Shown here: positions 1 through 9,211 of the stretch, one piece after another
Position numbering within the stretch: position 1 is the first letter of the stretch
Layout: every line of letters begins with the position of its first letter
DNA from: Fibrobacter sp. UBA4297
Lineage (GTDB): Bacteria > Fibrobacterota > Fibrobacteria > Fibrobacterales > Fibrobacteraceae
Direction of reading: 5' to 3'
Assembly (NCBI RefSeq): GCF_002394865.1
Contig: NZ_DGUZ01000022.1
Location: forward strand, 1-64,000
DNA length: 64,000 nucleotides
The notes under the pieces: generated by a model
The model's database searches: none
What the model saw: only the letters and a program-made list of their open reading frames with translations
Told to the model about the DNA's origin: nothing
Program-made: the position numbers and the translations under genes

Positions 1-63
1 CCGTCAAGCGAGGACAGGCGCGAGGACATGTAGGCGGGAATGACAAAAGAGCCGAGCGATGCA

Positions 64-83
64 GAAACATGCTTGCATGTTTC
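64..83. repeat. Short palindrome GAAACATGC-TT-GCATGTTTC
   Basis: Two perfect 9-base arms are separated by TT. It sits in non-coding sequence with GCGGGAATGACAA-type dispersed repeat sequence just before it. It may be a repeat-family hairpin. I see no gene in 1-161. Confidence 0.4.
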
Positions 84-124
84 TATATCCGAGGCGAACA
101 CGTCAAGCCACGAAGTGGAATAAC

Positions 125-154
125 AAAAAAGCCTCGCCGTTCTACTGGCGAGGC
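125..154 (-). terminator. Rho-independent terminator of the lipoprotein gene
   Basis: On the minus strand an 8-bp stem GCCTCGCC/GGCGAGGC with an 8-base loop is followed by a run of six T. It lies 7 bases beyond the stop codon of the minus-strand lipoprotein gene. Confidence 0.85.
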
Positions 155-161
155 ATTTATT

Positions 162-2228
162 TTACCTGTACATATAACTTTTGCCATTGGGGAACTTGAA
201 TTCTTTCATTCCAGCGGTATTCACCTGACTTACGGACTTCACATCGCCACCGTAGAAAATCGTGCTACCATGGTATTCCGGCTTGAAAGCTGCATTTTCT
301 GTACCGTAGTAGTTATCGCTTGTGAAGCTGACAGACGCACAATTCGGGGTGTCGGTCGAGTAGTCACCGAATGCAAGGAGCACGCCGCCCGTAATTTCAA
401 AGCCTGTATCCGTATCGATGAGGCCACCGGCCATATTGGAGAGGCATCCATTGCCACCGCCCTGTTGGCCGCCCATACCTGGGAATCCACCAAAGCCGCC
501 GCCCCAGCCGCCACCGCCACCAGGGAAACCACCACCCATGCCGCCATTTTCATAGCTTTGGCCGGTGATTTCGAGAATCAACACGCCACCCGTCATCTTT
601 GCAGAACCATTGGCATCAAGCACATCAATCATGTTGCCCTTTGATGCGATATAGTGGTGACCGCCGCTAATCACAGCATGACCGCTAGATTCGCTGAACA
701 TGGAATACCCGCCCGAATTTTCCTTAGCGCCACCGGCAGCGTTCCAGCCATCATTTGTGGCAAATGTAGCCGTAATGCCACCTTCTGCGAAAATCTTATA
801 CGCTTCAAGACCTTCATAAGCAGTGACCACATTAATCGTAGAACCGCTCAAATGCAAGGCGGAGTCCGCATGGATACCATCGTCCTTCGTAGAAATGGTC
901 ACATCACCAGCATTCATGAAAACTTTGTATTTTGTATGCAGAGCATCGTCATCGGCAGTCACATTGATGTTACCGCCGTTCACATAGATGAATTTTTCAG
1001 CCACCAAGCCCTTGCCTGTAGAAGTCACCTTAACCGTTGACGGCTCCGTAGAATCGCTGAGCATCACATAGTGCGCGGCCTGAATGCCATCATCGCCCGC
1101 TTTAATGGTGATGTTACCGCCACGGATATCGACAATGCCTTTGCCATCGATAAAAGACTTGCACTTGCCATCAGTACCTTCTTCGCATTCATCACTTTCA
1201 AGGGCGTCACCTTTCTTGGCCGTGAGATTCAGCGTACCGCCAGAAATCTGGAGGCTACCCTTGCCCTTGATGGCGTTTTCTTCGGCTTCAACAGTAATGT
1301 TGCCGTTCTTGATTTTAAGATCGTTACTGCACTGGATGCCGTTTTTGAACTTACCCTTGACGGTCAAAGAACCGGCACCCTTGATATTCAAATCATCACG
1401 GGCGTAGATTGCAGCCTTTGCCGTATCCTGAGAGCCGTTGATTTTCACGAACAAGTGATTACCATTACCGTCTTCAACCACGTTGGTCGTACCCTTGACC
1501 AAATGGAGAACCGTCTTGTCGGCATTTTTCACGAGAATCGGAGCATTGGAGCTCTTGATAGTCGCATTGTGAAGATAGATGCCCGTGTTGCCTTCGTTTT
1601 CGGCACCCGGAGTTTTCACCACCACCTGGAAATCGGACGATTCACCGGTGACGTAATAGGCACCCGGGCAAGTAATCGTTGCGCTTTTGTCTGCAATTTC
1701 AACGCAACCATTGTTGTTTTCGACAGTAGCCGAAGTACCCGCAAGTTTCAGGAGAATCTGCGTACCATCCAAAATTTTTGCGTCTTCGTTGTCATTTTCA
1801 TTATCGCCAGATTCCGAGCTGCCTAATATCGCTCCGCCGGGATTTGCACCGTTCGAACTTGACAATCCGCCAGGAACAATATTGCTGGAGCTAGAAGTTC
1901 CGTTGGTAGGCGGCACAGCACTTGAGCTTGAAACGCCAACACCCGGAATAACGCCCGGAATAACGCCGGAGCTAGAAACGGTACCGCCCGGGAATGCGCC
2001 AGAGCCAGAAGATCCGACAAACGGAGCAGCATCGCCCGAACTCCAGATTTCCACGTCAATGTCTAAAATGCCGGAGCTAGATTCAACGCCAAAAGTTTCA
2101 CTGCTAGAAGAAGCTTCCGCAGGCACAAAAGCCCCCGCATTAGGATCCATAATTGAAGTTTCATCACCACACGCCACAAAACCCAAAGCTGCAGATGCAG
2201 CAATCACAGGCAATTTCTTTAATTTCAT
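162..2228 (-). CDS. Carbohydrate-binding lipoprotein, Cthe_2159-like beta-helix
   Basis: Predicted outer-surface lipoprotein of 688 residues. An N-terminal signal with lipobox F-V-A-C (Cys20) precedes a low-complexity Ser/Pro/Gly linker (about residues 30-145), the style of Fibrobacter secreted proteins. The central part (about 150-560) is a repetitive parallel beta-helix with recurring D-D-G-I/D-D-A-L turns such as AGDDGIQAA, matching the Cthe_2159 carbohydrate-binding family known from Clostridium thermocellum, which binds acidic polysaccharide and cellulose. A very Gly-rich stretch (GGMGGGFPGGGGG) lies near residue 575. The start at 2228 is chosen over the ATG at 2240 because GGAG sits 6 bases before it, inside the upstream ATG's own codons. 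It appears monocistronic with its own terminator. The binding role is inferred from the family; the actual ligand is unknown. Confidence 0.85.
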   Translation of the reverse strand: MKLKKLPVIAASAALGFVACGDETSIMDPNAGAFVPAEASSSSETFGVESSSGILDIDVEIWSSGDAAPFVGSSGSGAFPGGTVSSSGVIPGVIPGVGVSSSSAVPPTNGTSSSSNIVPGGLSSSNGANPGGAILGSSESGDNENDNEDAKILDGTQILLKLAGTSATVENNNGCVEIADKSATITCPGAYYVTGESSDFQVVVKTPGAENEGNTGIYLHNATIKSSNAPILVKNADKTVLHLVKGTTNVVEDGNGNHLFVKINGSQDTAKAAIYARDDLNIKGAGSLTVKGKFKNGIQCSNDLKIKNGNITVEAEENAIKGKGSLQISGGTLNLTAKKGDALESDECEEGTDGKCKSFIDGKGIVDIRGGNITIKAGDDGIQAAHYVMLSDSTEPSTVKVTSTGKGLVAEKFIYVNGGNINVTADDDALHTKYKVFMNAGDVTISTKDDGIHADSALHLSGSTINVVTAYEGLEAYKIFAEGGITATFATNDGWNAAGGAKENSGGYSMFSESSGHAVISGGHHYIASKGNMIDVLDANGSAKMTGGVLILEITGQSYENGGMGGGFPGGGGGWGGGFGGFPGMGGQQGGGNGCLSNMAGGLIDTDTGFEITGGVLLAFGDYSTDTPNCASVSFTSDNYYGTENAAFKPEYHGSTIFYGGDVKSVSQVNTAGMKEFKFPNGKSYMYR

Positions 2229-2361
2229 TATATGCTCCATTTTTAATTAATATAGATTCAAATAAATTTGGTCCCTCAAGGCCACCCCGCCCCCTCCCAA
2301 AATCCGTTGAAGATGGAACAACAGGGATAAACAATCGTGCATTTCGTTTTTGGGGAGCTTT

Positions 2362-2645
2362 TTACGTACTAAAGCCTTGCAAAACTACCCATTAGTACGT
2401 AAATTCACGACCAATTTTACTACCTCACAGAACCTTTTGCAGATTTAGCATCGCATTTACGTACTTTTCGCCTTTCAAAAAAGCTTCTAGTACGTAAATT
2501 TCAAATTACAATCTTAAGAATTTTTGAGTAACATAAAATTTTACGTACTATACAGTCAATAAACCGCCATTTAGTACGTAACACACAAATTAAGAATTTT
2601 CACATTACGTACTAACGCTCCACAAAATACACTTCAAGTACGTAA
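2362..2645. repeat. Left array: four 41-bp bipartite palindromes
   Basis: Four units at 2362-2402, 2457-2497, 2541-2581 and 2605-2645. Each is exactly 41 bp: TTACGTACT, 23 bases of variable interior, then AGTACGTAA. Start-to-start distances are 95, 84 and 64 bp. A matching array of four lies on the other side of the nuclease-like gene. No gene is seen in 2229-2775 apart from these units. Confidence 0.93.
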
Positions 2646-2775
2646 AACGCTCTGAAACATGTTTTCCAAAACAAACACGACAAAACAAGCGCCAATCTGT
2701 CAACAAGCATATCATTTCTGACCAAGACAAGTAATCAGCCACCAAACGCAACAAAGCCCCCGCGACAAGCAAGAA

Positions 2776-3606
2776 CTACTTCAAAAATTGATCAACAAAC
2801 TGTTGAACAATTTTCACAGAAAGCGGATTTGCCAGAGATTCAAATGTTGCAAGGAAATTTTTGCCTTGGACAAATCCATTAGCGGAATAAAGTTGAATTT
2901 TGCCAACCGCATTTTCTGCATAGCTTTCATCCGTCATCATTCCAAAATGTTCCCAAACGAACTCTTTTCGAGTTCGAACATTCAAACATGTAAAATCGGG
3001 GTGCACGACGATCTTACGGTTATTAGAATTCAGCGTTAGCGGAGCTTCGTAGCGGAAAGGAACCTTAGCACGAACAAGCTGATTCGCAATAATAATTTCG
3101 GACTTGGAGCGAACCCTCAAGCCATCACTTGATAAATACTCCGACGAATTTTCAAGAAAAGTAGGTTTCTCATATTCCACAGACTTCCAAGCAAACACGA
3201 AATCAGCATCCGGTGTCAAAGCATTTTTCACTAATTTTCGACGTCCATCATTCAAATTTCGATAAACATCCTCAACCCGGTCAGGATGGTATTCACTCAA
3301 GAACTTTTCTATAGCCGAAATTTCTCTTTGAATTTCACAAGAGACATCTCTGTAATAATCCCGTTGCGCAACAGCAGAGGCTTTTTTCATCAGCTTTTTA
3401 TTCACATAAATTCCATTTGGTCTAGTGTCGTCAGAAACCAAATGATATTGGATTGAATTATGACAGCGAACTACTCTTAATTTTTCCAAAGGAGCATTAC
3501 GAAGTTCCGTTTCAATGTGAGATAAAGAACGCATCAGCTCTTTAATCCGACTTTGAGCAGCACCAACAAGTTCATCATGAGGCATAAGATCATTAATCCA
3601 TTTCAT
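2776..3606 (-). CDS. Hypothetical protein with PD-(D/E)XK nuclease-like C-terminus
   Basis: 276 residues, cytoplasmic, no signal or membrane segment. The N-terminal half is charged and helical. The C-terminal half has the order expected of a restriction-endonuclease fold: RSKSE (Glu), then a basic strand, HPDFT (Asp) and EFVWEHFGM (Glu-x-His), which resembles the E...D...ExK-like core of small PD-(D/E)XK proteins. The start at ATG 3606 is chosen because the upstream in-frame codon at 3621 is TTG; no convincing ribosome site is present for either. It is a single gene isolated between two arrays of 41-bp inverted repeats, which suggests that the gene and repeats form one unit. Nuclease activity is an inference from motif order only. 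Confidence 0.7.
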   Translation of the reverse strand: MKWINDLMPHDELVGAAQSRIKELMRSLSHIETELRNAPLEKLRVVRCHNSIQYHLVSDDTRPNGIYVNKKLMKKASAVAQRDYYRDVSCEIQREISAIEKFLSEYHPDRVEDVYRNLNDGRRKLVKNALTPDADFVFAWKSVEYEKPTFLENSSEYLSSDGLRVRSKSEIIIANQLVRAKVPFRYEAPLTLNSNNRKIVVHPDFTCLNVRTRKEFVWEHFGMMTDESYAENAVGKIQLYSANGFVQGKNFLATFESLANPLSVKIVQQFVDQFLK

Positions 3607-3740
3607 GTGGATAAAATACAACCCTCACCTATGTTTTGGCAAGAAAAAAGAGACAATCCAATCATTTTGCAAACAACCGTTTGCAGGCGAAGCAATTTTG
3701 TGGCCGAATAAGCTTTTGGGAAAAAGCGATTGCCGCGTTT

Positions 3741-4024
3741 TTACGTACTAGACAAGAATTTTGAACGCAACTAGTACGTAAAAATCAAAAGTCAAACAAG
3801 CCTATTTTACGAAGCCCAGCGCAATTACGTACTAAACCAAGTAAAACAACGCCGCAAGTACGTAAAATATCCTTGCCGAAAACTCAAAACCGGCAATAAA
3901 ATGGGACCAGCCTGCATTTTTACGTACTAAAGCCTTGCAAAACCGCCCGTTAGTACGTAGCACACAAATTAAGCAAACTCACCTTACGTACTAAAACATC
4001 ACAAAACACACTTCAAGTACGTAA
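3741..4024. repeat. Right array: four 41-bp bipartite palindromes
   Basis: Units at 3741-3781, 3825-3865, 3920-3960 and 3984-4024, each 41 bp with TTACGTACT and AGTACGTAA arms (the last base of the third unit differs). Start-to-start distances are 84, 95 and 64 bp, so the array spans the same length as the left one with two intervals swapped. The interior of the third unit closely matches that of the first left unit, and the fourth matches the fourth left unit. The remaining sequence to 4278 shows nothing I can name. Confidence 0.93.
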
Positions 4025-4278
4025 ACTACCCAAAACAAAAACAATTACGCCCCAACCCAGGCTACGTAGCTCCCAAGATTCAAGCTAAGCCCGTTCCAAC
4101 AGCCCATTTATAGCCTCGTCAATCTCTAAATCATCCATCCACACCACCCAAACAGTCTTAGCCAAATCCTATAGCCAGTTATTGCCCCCTCACAATTGCC
4201 GTCCGCCACAGATTTTTCTAAATTGCCTCGCGCATTAGCATGTTTGGCGCATGTTGCGCCGCATTAACCGGAGGCTTT

Positions 4279-5733
4279 ATGGCACTTCAATTCTACAACA
4301 CCGCATCACGCAAGAAAGAACTGTTCACTCTTCCCGAAGGCGTTCCCGCCGTGCGTATGTATTGTTGTGGCCCGACGGTGTACCACTTTGCCCACATCGG
4401 CAACCTCCGCACTTACATTTTTGAAGATTTCCTCGTCCGCACGCTCAACTACTACGGCTACAAGGTCAACCACATCGTGAACATCACCGACGTGGGCCAT
4501 CTCACAAGCGATGGCGACACTGGCGACGACAAAATGGAAAAGGGCGCAGCCCGCGAAGGCAAGTCCGTCTGGGACATTGCAAAGTTCTACACCGACGCAT
4601 TCATGGCCGACTGGCACCGCCTCAACATCCAGGAACCAACCCGCTGGACTCGCGCCACGGACCACATCCAGGAACAGATTAACTTGGTGAAAACGCTCGA
4701 AGAAAAGGGTTTCACCTACCGCACCTCGGACGGCATCTACTTCGATAGCCTCAAGTTCCCGCGCTATGCCGACTTTGCCCGCCTTGACGTAGAAAATCTC
4801 CGCAAGGGTAGCCGCATCGACATGGGCGAAAAGCACAACGCCACGGACTTTGCACTTTGGAAGTTCAGCCCGAAGGACAAGAAGCGCGCTATGGAATGGG
4901 ACAGCCCGTGGGGCGTTGGTTTCCCGGGTTGGCACATCGAATGCTCCGCCATGGCCATGAAGTACAACGGCCCGACGCTCGACATCCACTGCGGTGGCAC
5001 GGACCACATCCGCGTGCACCACACGAACGAAATCGCCCAGAGCGAATGCGCCAACGGCGTTCAGTTCAGCCGCTTCTGGATGCATGGTGAATTCCTCCGC
5101 ACCGCAAGCGAAGAAAAGCTTGAAGACGGCACGACCGAACAGAAGTTCGGTAAGATGAGCAAGTCCTCGGGCGAATTCTTGACCGTCACGCTCCTCATGG
5201 AACGCGGCTTCAACCCGCTCGACTACCGCTACTTTGCACTCGGCAGCCACTACCGCAACTACCTGAACTTCACTTGGGAAGCCCTCACCGGCGCCAAGGA
5301 AGCCTTCAAGAGCTTGCACAAGAAGACGGACCCGCTGATTGGCAAGGCAACCGCTATCACAAGCGAAGCTGCCAAGGCTTTCCAGCAGGAATTCAAGGAC
5401 GCCATCGGCGACGACCTCAACATGCCTCGTGCACTCGGCATCATGAACACGATGCTCAAGAGCGACATCGATGACGGCGAAAAGGCTGCACTCGTGGCTG
5501 ATTTCGACAAGATCTTTGGTCTCAAGCTCGACCAGCCGCGCGAAGAATACGTCAAGAAGGGCGCAAACGACAACATCGATACCGCTAAGATCGAAGCTCT
5601 CATCGCAGCCCGCAAGGAAGCTCGCGCCAACAAGAACTGGGCCGAAAGCGACCGCATCCGCGATGAACTTGCCGCGATGAACATCGTGATCAAGGACTCT
5701 AAGGAAGGCACGACCTGGAGCGTGAAGGAATAA
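4279..5733 (+). CDS. cysS: Cysteine--tRNA ligase
   Basis: Class I aminoacyl-tRNA synthetase that charges tRNA-Cys with cysteine in the cytoplasm. 484 residues, normal for the family. It has the N-terminal CCGPTVY zinc-ligand segment (Cys29/30), the HIGN signature (39-42), a second zinc cluster around ECSAMA and HCGGTDH, and the KMSKS loop at 292-296. The C-terminal DALR-type helical domain ends at residue 484. The start at 4279 has GGAGG five bases upstream; the longer frame from 4240 has no such site. The next gene begins in the same frame immediately after its stop, so the two are probably cotranscribed. Confidence 0.97.
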   Translation: MALQFYNTASRKKELFTLPEGVPAVRMYCCGPTVYHFAHIGNLRTYIFEDFLVRTLNYYGYKVNHIVNITDVGHLTSDGDTGDDKMEKGAAREGKSVWDIAKFYTDAFMADWHRLNIQEPTRWTRATDHIQEQINLVKTLEEKGFTYRTSDGIYFDSLKFPRYADFARLDVENLRKGSRIDMGEKHNATDFALWKFSPKDKKRAMEWDSPWGVGFPGWHIECSAMAMKYNGPTLDIHCGGTDHIRVHHTNEIAQSECANGVQFSRFWMHGEFLRTASEEKLEDGTTEQKFGKMSKSSGEFLTVTLLMERGFNPLDYRYFALGSHYRNYLNFTWEALTGAKEAFKSLHKKTDPLIGKATAITSEAAKAFQQEFKDAIGDDLNMPRALGIMNTMLKSDIDDGEKAALVADFDKIFGLKLDQPREEYVKKGANDNIDTAKIEALIAARKEARANKNWAESDRIRDELAAMNIVIKDSKEGTTWSVKE

Positions 5734-5736
5734 GCC

Positions 5737-7089
5737 ATTTTCCTCCTCGTTGTCATATACGTTGCATTTATTGGGCTAGGTCTCCCCGACACCATTCTTG
5801 GGGCGGCTTGGCCCTTAATGCATTTAGACCTCAAAACGCCAATTTCTGCAGCGGGTATTCTTTCGATTATCGCCTCGCTCGGGACAATCGTTTCTAGTCT
5901 CTGCACACCGAAAGTTCTGCGCGTTTTAGGCACAGGAAAACTCGTCGCCTACAGCATTGCGCTTACCGCAATCGCCTCCATCGGTTACGGCTTTGCGGAC
6001 TCGTTCAACATCCTTTGCCTTTGGGCCATCCCGATGGGCATTGGCGCAGGAGCCGTCGATGTGGCGATGAACAACTTCGCCGCCATTTATCTGGAATCCA
6101 AGCACACGAACTGGTTGCATGCCAGCTGGGGCATTGGAGCAACGCTCGGACCATCGCTTCTTTCGTTTTCGATTTTGACCGGCAGCGGTTGGCGTGGATC
6201 ATACGAATATGTCGCCATAACCCTCGCTGCAATATTCGTTTTGATTCTCATTTCACTCCCGCTGTGGAAAAAAAAGGAAGCGCGTGGAGGGCTCTCGGAA
6301 AACGTCACCATCCCGGCGAGTTCTATAAGCACCGCTCCCGAGAATGCGCAAAAAAATGCCGCGCCCTCCGACAACAACGCAAATAATGCGCCGCACATCA
6401 GTATCCGCGAAGCGCTCCGCGTCCCGGGAATGAAACTTTCGTTCCTCACGTTCTTCTTTTATTCGGCACTCGAAATTTCGACTAGTCTTTGGTGCGGCAC
6501 CTACCTCATCGCTTGCGGATTCAAACCCGAAATCGGAGCATTCATCGTTTCGCTCATGTTCGCATCCGTGATGATTGGCCGAATTGCAAGCGGATTTTTT
6601 GCAATCAAGTTCACCGACCATCGCCTGATTTACGCAGGCATAGCCATCGTCTCTGTGGGTTGCCTCATCCTTTCAATCCCGCTCCCGCTGAACTTGCAGC
6701 CCGCCTGTATTTGCCTGCTCGGACTCGGTTGCGCCCCCGTTTACCCGTCGCTAATCCACGCGACTCCCGCACGTTTTGGAGAATCGCTTTCGAGTCAAGC
6801 GATTAGCATCCAGCTCGCCGGTTCCTACGTCGGTTCCATTTTGATGCCGCCCGCATTTGGTCTCGTTGCTGCTAAATTCACAGTCCATCTTTGGCCGATT
6901 TCACTCTCGATTTTTGTCGGATTGTTACTTTTATGCGTGTGTTTGCTGGACTACGTAACGCACAAAAAACTGAACAAGTCTTACGCCCGCGAACGCGTCA
7001 TTGACATTCTCCACACGGTCTCGATGGAAACGCTCAAACGGGAGCGCCGCATACAACGTCGTTTACGTAATCGCCAAAAGAAACGTTAG
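5737..7089 (+). CDS. MFS transporter with a non-canonical (ATT) start
   Basis: Twelve-helix major facilitator family transporter of the inner membrane; substrate unknown. The first methionine codon (5818) falls after helix 1. The bases between the cysS stop and 5818 translate in the same frame into the expected first helix, containing GLPDTILGAAWPL, a signature of this MFS subgroup. No ATG, GTG or TTG exists in that frame after the cysS TAA. An ATT at 5737 has AAGGA seven bases upstream, so I propose it as the start (451 residues). The alternative is initiation at 5818, giving 423 residues without helix 1, or a mutated start. The hydrophilic loop around residues 175-220 is the usual central cytoplasmic loop. 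Confidence 0.8.
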   Translation: MFLLVVIYVAFIGLGLPDTILGAAWPLMHLDLKTPISAAGILSIIASLGTIVSSLCTPKVLRVLGTGKLVAYSIALTAIASIGYGFADSFNILCLWAIPMGIGAGAVDVAMNNFAAIYLESKHTNWLHASWGIGATLGPSLLSFSILTGSGWRGSYEYVAITLAAIFVLILISLPLWKKKEARGGLSENVTIPASSISTAPENAQKNAAPSDNNANNAPHISIREALRVPGMKLSFLTFFFYSALEISTSLWCGTYLIACGFKPEIGAFIVSLMFASVMIGRIASGFFAIKFTDHRLIYAGIAIVSVGCLILSIPLPLNLQPACICLLGLGCAPVYPSLIHATPARFGESLSSQAISIQLAGSYVGSILMPPAFGLVAAKFTVHLWPISLSIFVGLLLLCVCLLDYVTHKKLNKSYARERVIDILHTVSMETLKRERRIQRRLRNRQKKR

Positions 7090-7098
7090 GGGTTTATT

Positions 7099-7755
7099 AT
7101 GGAAATAAAGCAATTTGTATTCAATCCGTTCGGAGTGAACTGCTACATCCTGAGTAACAGCAAGGGCGAAGCCATTTTAATTGACCCAAGCGTGAGCAAT
7201 GCCCGCGAACAAGCGGCACTCACCGATTACATCAAAAGCGAAAATCTCAAAGTCGTGCGCGTTTTGAACACACATCTACACTTGGATCATGTTCTCGGGA
7301 ACGCATTTGCGGAACGCACTTTTGGCATCAAGGCCGAAGCACATAAAGACGACACTTTCCTTCTCGACGCGCAAAAAGAACAGAGCCAAATGTTCGGCCT
7401 CCCCTGCAACGATTTAGCACCAGCGTTGGGCAATTACCTGAACGATGGCGACATCGTCGAAATTGCAGAAATCCGTCTGCAAGTGATTCACGTTGCAGGG
7501 CATTCCCCGGGCGGTCTCGCCTTCTTCTGCGAGAATCCAGGCAAAGTGAACGGACAAGATAACGTCCCACCACTCCTTTTCCCGGGCGATATCATTTTCG
7601 CGGGAAGCCGCGGTCGCAGCGACCTCTACGGCGGTGACGAATTCGCCCTCGTGAGCGGCATCAAGTCGAAGCTCCTTACGCTCCCGGCAGAAACCGTTGT
7701 ATTCCCCGGCCACGGACCAAGCACTACCATTGGCAACGAGAAGATGTGGTATTAA
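7099..7755 (+). CDS. MBL-fold metallo-hydrolase (YcbL/glyoxalase II-like)
   Basis: 218-residue cytoplasmic hydrolase of the metallo-beta-lactamase fold. Metal ligands are visible in order: HLHLDH at 59-64, His135 in AGHSPGG, Asp164 in FPGD and His205 in PGHGP. The short length and lack of the C-terminal helical domain fit the YcbL-type hydroxyacylglutathione hydrolase-like group rather than full GloB. The substrate is not determined by sequence. It starts 9 bases after the MFS gene with AGGGG upstream, so the two are likely cotranscribed. Confidence 0.88.
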   Translation: MEIKQFVFNPFGVNCYILSNSKGEAILIDPSVSNAREQAALTDYIKSENLKVVRVLNTHLHLDHVLGNAFAERTFGIKAEAHKDDTFLLDAQKEQSQMFGLPCNDLAPALGNYLNDGDIVEIAEIRLQVIHVAGHSPGGLAFFCENPGKVNGQDNVPPLLFPGDIIFAGSRGRSDLYGGDEFALVSGIKSKLLTLPAETVVFPGHGPSTTIGNEKMWY

Positions 7756-7783
7756 CCCTTCGACAGGCTCAGGGACCTTTGTT

Positions 7784-8938
7784 ATGAGCAACAACGGGCA
7801 GGTAAGAATCGGCTGGATTGACGAGTTCAAGGGATTCGTTCTTTTGTTCGTTTGCCTGTTTCACATTGAGCAGAATTTCCCGAACGCGCACCTGGGAATG
7901 TATCACTTGAGCGCACTCCGCATGTCGGCATTTTTCTTTATTTCAGGGTTTCTTTTTAGCACAAAACGGTTCAGCAATTTTAAGAGTTACTTTACCCACA
8001 AAACGCACGTCCTGTTAATTCCATACCTCTATCTTTCGTTCCTCTTTTTTGCCATTGACCCGGTCGTTTACAATTTCGCTTTGTTTCCAAAATCGCCCAC
8101 GATGATGGTCGTGAATACCATTCCCGACATCAACAATACATGGCAATACATCTATTGGAACATCGCTAAAATTTTCATCGCCGGGAAGTCCTCGGTCGGA
8201 GCGGGCCCGCTGTGGTTTGTGTTTACACTTTATTCCGTCAGCTTGCTTTTTTACCTGCTTCATGAGATGTCGAAAAGACAAGTTAACCCCAAACTGTTTT
8301 TCGCCGTCATGTCCATAGAAGGGCTCCTTTGCGGTTGGCTTTTAAACGAGAACCATATTCACTTGCCGCTTGGTGTTGAACGCGACCTTACTATCCTATT
8401 CTTCTTCGGATGCGGTTTTCTCTGCAAGGAACCCATCAAAAAAATCCACAACGCCATTTCTGCGAGTACAGCTCACGCCGCAAAAAACACAATCATCGTT
8501 GCCGCCATCGGAATAGCAAACTATATCGCCTACGCATTTTTGGAATCGCCAAGTCCGAATTTTAGCATCATGAACAACGACTTGGGCAAGAGCCTCCCCC
8601 AATTTGTCGCAAGTTCCATCACAGGCATTATCGGCCTTATCGCCACGTTTCTGCTCGCAAGCAAGCTTCCCGACATCGCCCCCATCCGCATTACCAAAGG
8701 CATTTTGCGCAACATATCCCGCAACGCACTCGTGATTCTCGCCGTTCACTGGTGGATTGTCCTGATGCTGCGACTTTTCTGCCGTCCCGCAATCAACCAG
8801 CCCGGAATCGCTTACATCGCCATCCCGATTGTAGCCCTCGGCACCATCGCCGCCATTCCGCTTTTCCGATGCAAACTCCACCGCCTACTCGGCAAAGAAA
8901 AAATCAGCGTAAAAGAAAGCCTCTGCATTAAAGAGTAA
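7784..8938 (+). CDS. Acyltransferase family 3 membrane protein
   Basis: 384-residue integral membrane protein of the acyltransferase 3 (OafA/WecH/NolL-like) family, which transfers acetyl or other acyl groups to sugars. It opens with IGWIDEFKGFVLLFVCLFH, where the acidic residue and histidine in the first helix are typical. About ten hydrophobic segments follow. The ATG at 7784 is preferred to the frame opening at 7697, which overlaps the previous gene. A dispersed repeat (CCCTTCGACAGGCTCAGGG) lies just before the start. The acceptor may be a surface polysaccharide, but no direct evidence is in the window. Confidence 0.85.
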   Translation: MSNNGQVRIGWIDEFKGFVLLFVCLFHIEQNFPNAHLGMYHLSALRMSAFFFISGFLFSTKRFSNFKSYFTHKTHVLLIPYLYLSFLFFAIDPVVYNFALFPKSPTMMVVNTIPDINNTWQYIYWNIAKIFIAGKSSVGAGPLWFVFTLYSVSLLFYLLHEMSKRQVNPKLFFAVMSIEGLLCGWLLNENHIHLPLGVERDLTILFFFGCGFLCKEPIKKIHNAISASTAHAAKNTIIVAAIGIANYIAYAFLESPSPNFSIMNNDLGKSLPQFVASSITGIIGLIATFLLASKLPDIAPIRITKGILRNISRNALVILAVHWWIVLMLRLFCRPAINQPGIAYIAIPIVALGTIAAIPLFRCKLHRLLGKEKISVKESLCIKE

Positions 8939-8949
8939 AGCGCTCTCTA

Positions 8950-9180
8950 GCCCGCTTTTGTCATTACCGCTCCATTTGTCACCCCGGACTCAGTGCCGGG
9001 GGCACCTTTTTCCTGTCATGCCTGCCTCCGAGCGGGCATCACCCTTTTAAAACGCAAAAAGAAGATTGAGCAAAATTTAGCTCGATGGAGATTCCCGCTT
9101 TCTACTCAAAGAGCATAACTCAACTACAGAACTAAAGTTCTAAGTTTCGTATAGCGGGAATGACAAGATAATAATCGATG
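8950..9180. repeat. Intergenic cluster of dispersed repeat sequences
   Basis: The gap contains TGTCACCCCGGACTCAGTGC, GTCATGCCTGCC...GCGGGCAT, CCCTTTTAAAA, GGAGATTCCCGC and GCGGGAATGACAA. Related pieces recur near 1-60, 57110-57240 and 58120-58215. No gene is apparent in 8939-9211. Confidence 0.6.
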
Positions 9181-9211
9181 CGCATCTCGGAAACGACTGC
9201 GCGGCACGCAA

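Noticed and set aside
69..644. Long plus-strand open frames over the lipoprotein gene
   Set aside because: They are antisense shadows of a repetitive coding sequence and lack ribosome sites.
2362..4024. TACGTACT repeats as a CRISPR array
   Set aside because: Arms are 9-bp inverted pairs in 41-bp units with uneven 64-95-bp spacing; interiors partly match each other and no cas gene is near.
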